From Onchocerca volvulus (lineage: Eukaryota > Nematoda > Chromadorea > Rhabditida > Onchocercidae): a stretch of DNA of 64,000 nucleotides. The stretch's first letter is position 1; each line of letters starts with the position of its first letter. This document shows, one piece after another, positions 63,304 to 64,000 of the stretch. The notes below the pieces were generated by a model. The model was not told the DNA's origin. It worked only from the letters and a program-made list of their open reading frames with translations, and did not search any database. A program made the translations under genes and the position numbers. The DNA lies in the NCBI GenBank assembly GCA_000499405.2, contig HG738137.1, positions 25,721,832 to 25,785,831 on the forward strand, in the 5' to 3' direction.

Positions 63304-63464
63304 TTAAAATCCAGTCTTAACAATCCTATGACCGGAACTACTTCCTACATTAGAAAGCTCGGAAACGAAATTTCTGGAAAGCTGCAGAAGCAGTGACCAT
63401 TCAATTGAATTCGGCACAATATTCCGTACTTCGTAAACTTTGGGTGTCGAATTGGGCACCACAA
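63304..63464 (-). CDS. Possible terminal exon of an unknown gene
   Basis: On the minus strand an acceptor-like TACTCGAAG is followed by an open frame of 52 codons (VVPNSTPKVYEVRNIV...ending RIVKTGF) and a stop that overlaps an AATAAA. The stretch is less AT-rich than its surroundings. Its upstream exons would lie at 63.5 kb or beyond the window. It sits between module copies B and C of the duplication. No family is recognised; it could be a chance frame. Confidence 0.27.
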
Positions 63465-63689
63465 CTTCGAGTAAAATTGTAAAAGTAGGTATACGATACT
63501 AAAATGACATCAACCGAATGGAAAAGATAAGCTGGGTATTTATCAGAAAATATTTTGTTTAATGCATTCCTTTTTTTTCTTTTTCTTTTTTTTTGAATGG
63601 CTAATTGTAATAAAATGAATTATTATTCTAAATTAATCTAATTAATAAACAAAGCAATATAAAAATCAGAGATTAGGAAAAAAAAAGCG

Positions 63690-64000
63690 GTTTTAATGGC
63701 GGCAATCGAGTAGCTGATTGAATCACTCGATATTTTAATCGCCGCAGATTATCCCAACTTTCGAAATTAAATAAGATAAAATGCATAAAGTGAATCTCGA
63801 CTTGATAAAAATGTTTGTTTAGAGGCATAAAATAATTCTTTAAAATGATTGATCATTATAATTTAATTTGGAATGATTTATTTGATAATTATATTTATCA
63901 AGTTATAAATTGCAAAAATTTTATTTACTGAATAGCAAATTTATCCAAGCGCCATAGATTGCTATCCCTAATTTTAATTCGAACATAATTAGATGTAGCT
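63690..64000. repeat. Segmental duplication module, partial copy C
   Basis: This matches 62876-63150 and 54582-54870: shared words TGAATCA, GATATTT, AAAAATGTTT, TATCAAGT, AATTGCAAAAA, TTTATTTACTGAATAGCAAA and GCGCCA(T/C)AGATTG. It runs off the window end. Confidence 0.75.

Overview
The window is AT-rich animal DNA (mostly well over 65% A+T by eye) with short exons, small in-phase introns and splice acceptors of the TTTTCAG type. Several initiator ATGs lie just downstream of such acceptors, as expected for spliced-leader trans-splicing. Gene content, splice signals and base composition point to a nematode, and I infer a filarial or related Spirurina worm. No rRNA, tRNA, CRISPR or bacterial-type operon was seen. 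Genes were assembled by hand by joining exons whose phases match and whose joined product resembles a known family.

Layout. 1-841: decayed BEL/Pao LTR-retrotransposon pol fragment (RNase H, then a frameshifted integrase zinc finger). 2007-2282 (-): possible small secreted or GPI-anchored protein. 3.9-4.5 kb: minisatellite. 5591-8517 (+): seven-exon NADAR/YbiA-type protein. 10380-11963 (-): unrecognised four-exon single-pass membrane protein. 12861-15043 (-): MRTO4/Mrt4 ribosome-assembly factor. 17247-19329 (-): Aurora kinase. 20821-31421 (-): fourteen-exon two-pore-domain (K2P/TWK) potassium channel. 32460-35090 (-): SUPT3H/Spt3 SAGA subunit. 36.9-37.3 kb: GC-rich island open in several frames. 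37933-41138 (+): eight-exon transaldolase. 46003-53213 (-): MARCH-type RING-CH ubiquitin ligase with two membrane segments. The rest to 64 kb is mainly non-coding, with a diverged tandem segmental duplication (51.3-54.9 kb against 58.2-63.2 kb, third partial copy from 63.7 kb) and one possible terminal exon at 63.3 kb.

The genes do not form one pathway. They are mostly conserved housekeeping functions (60S assembly, mitosis, transcription coactivation, pentose phosphate pathway, membrane ubiquitination) plus a nematode-type K+ channel. The most unusual items are the NADAR protein with a lineage-specific N-terminal extension, the unrecognised membrane protein, two hairpins (a pre-miRNA-like one downstream of transaldolase and a 31-bp near-perfect one in a MARCH intron), a short interspersed repeat family with a visible filled/empty insertion site, and the GC-rich island.
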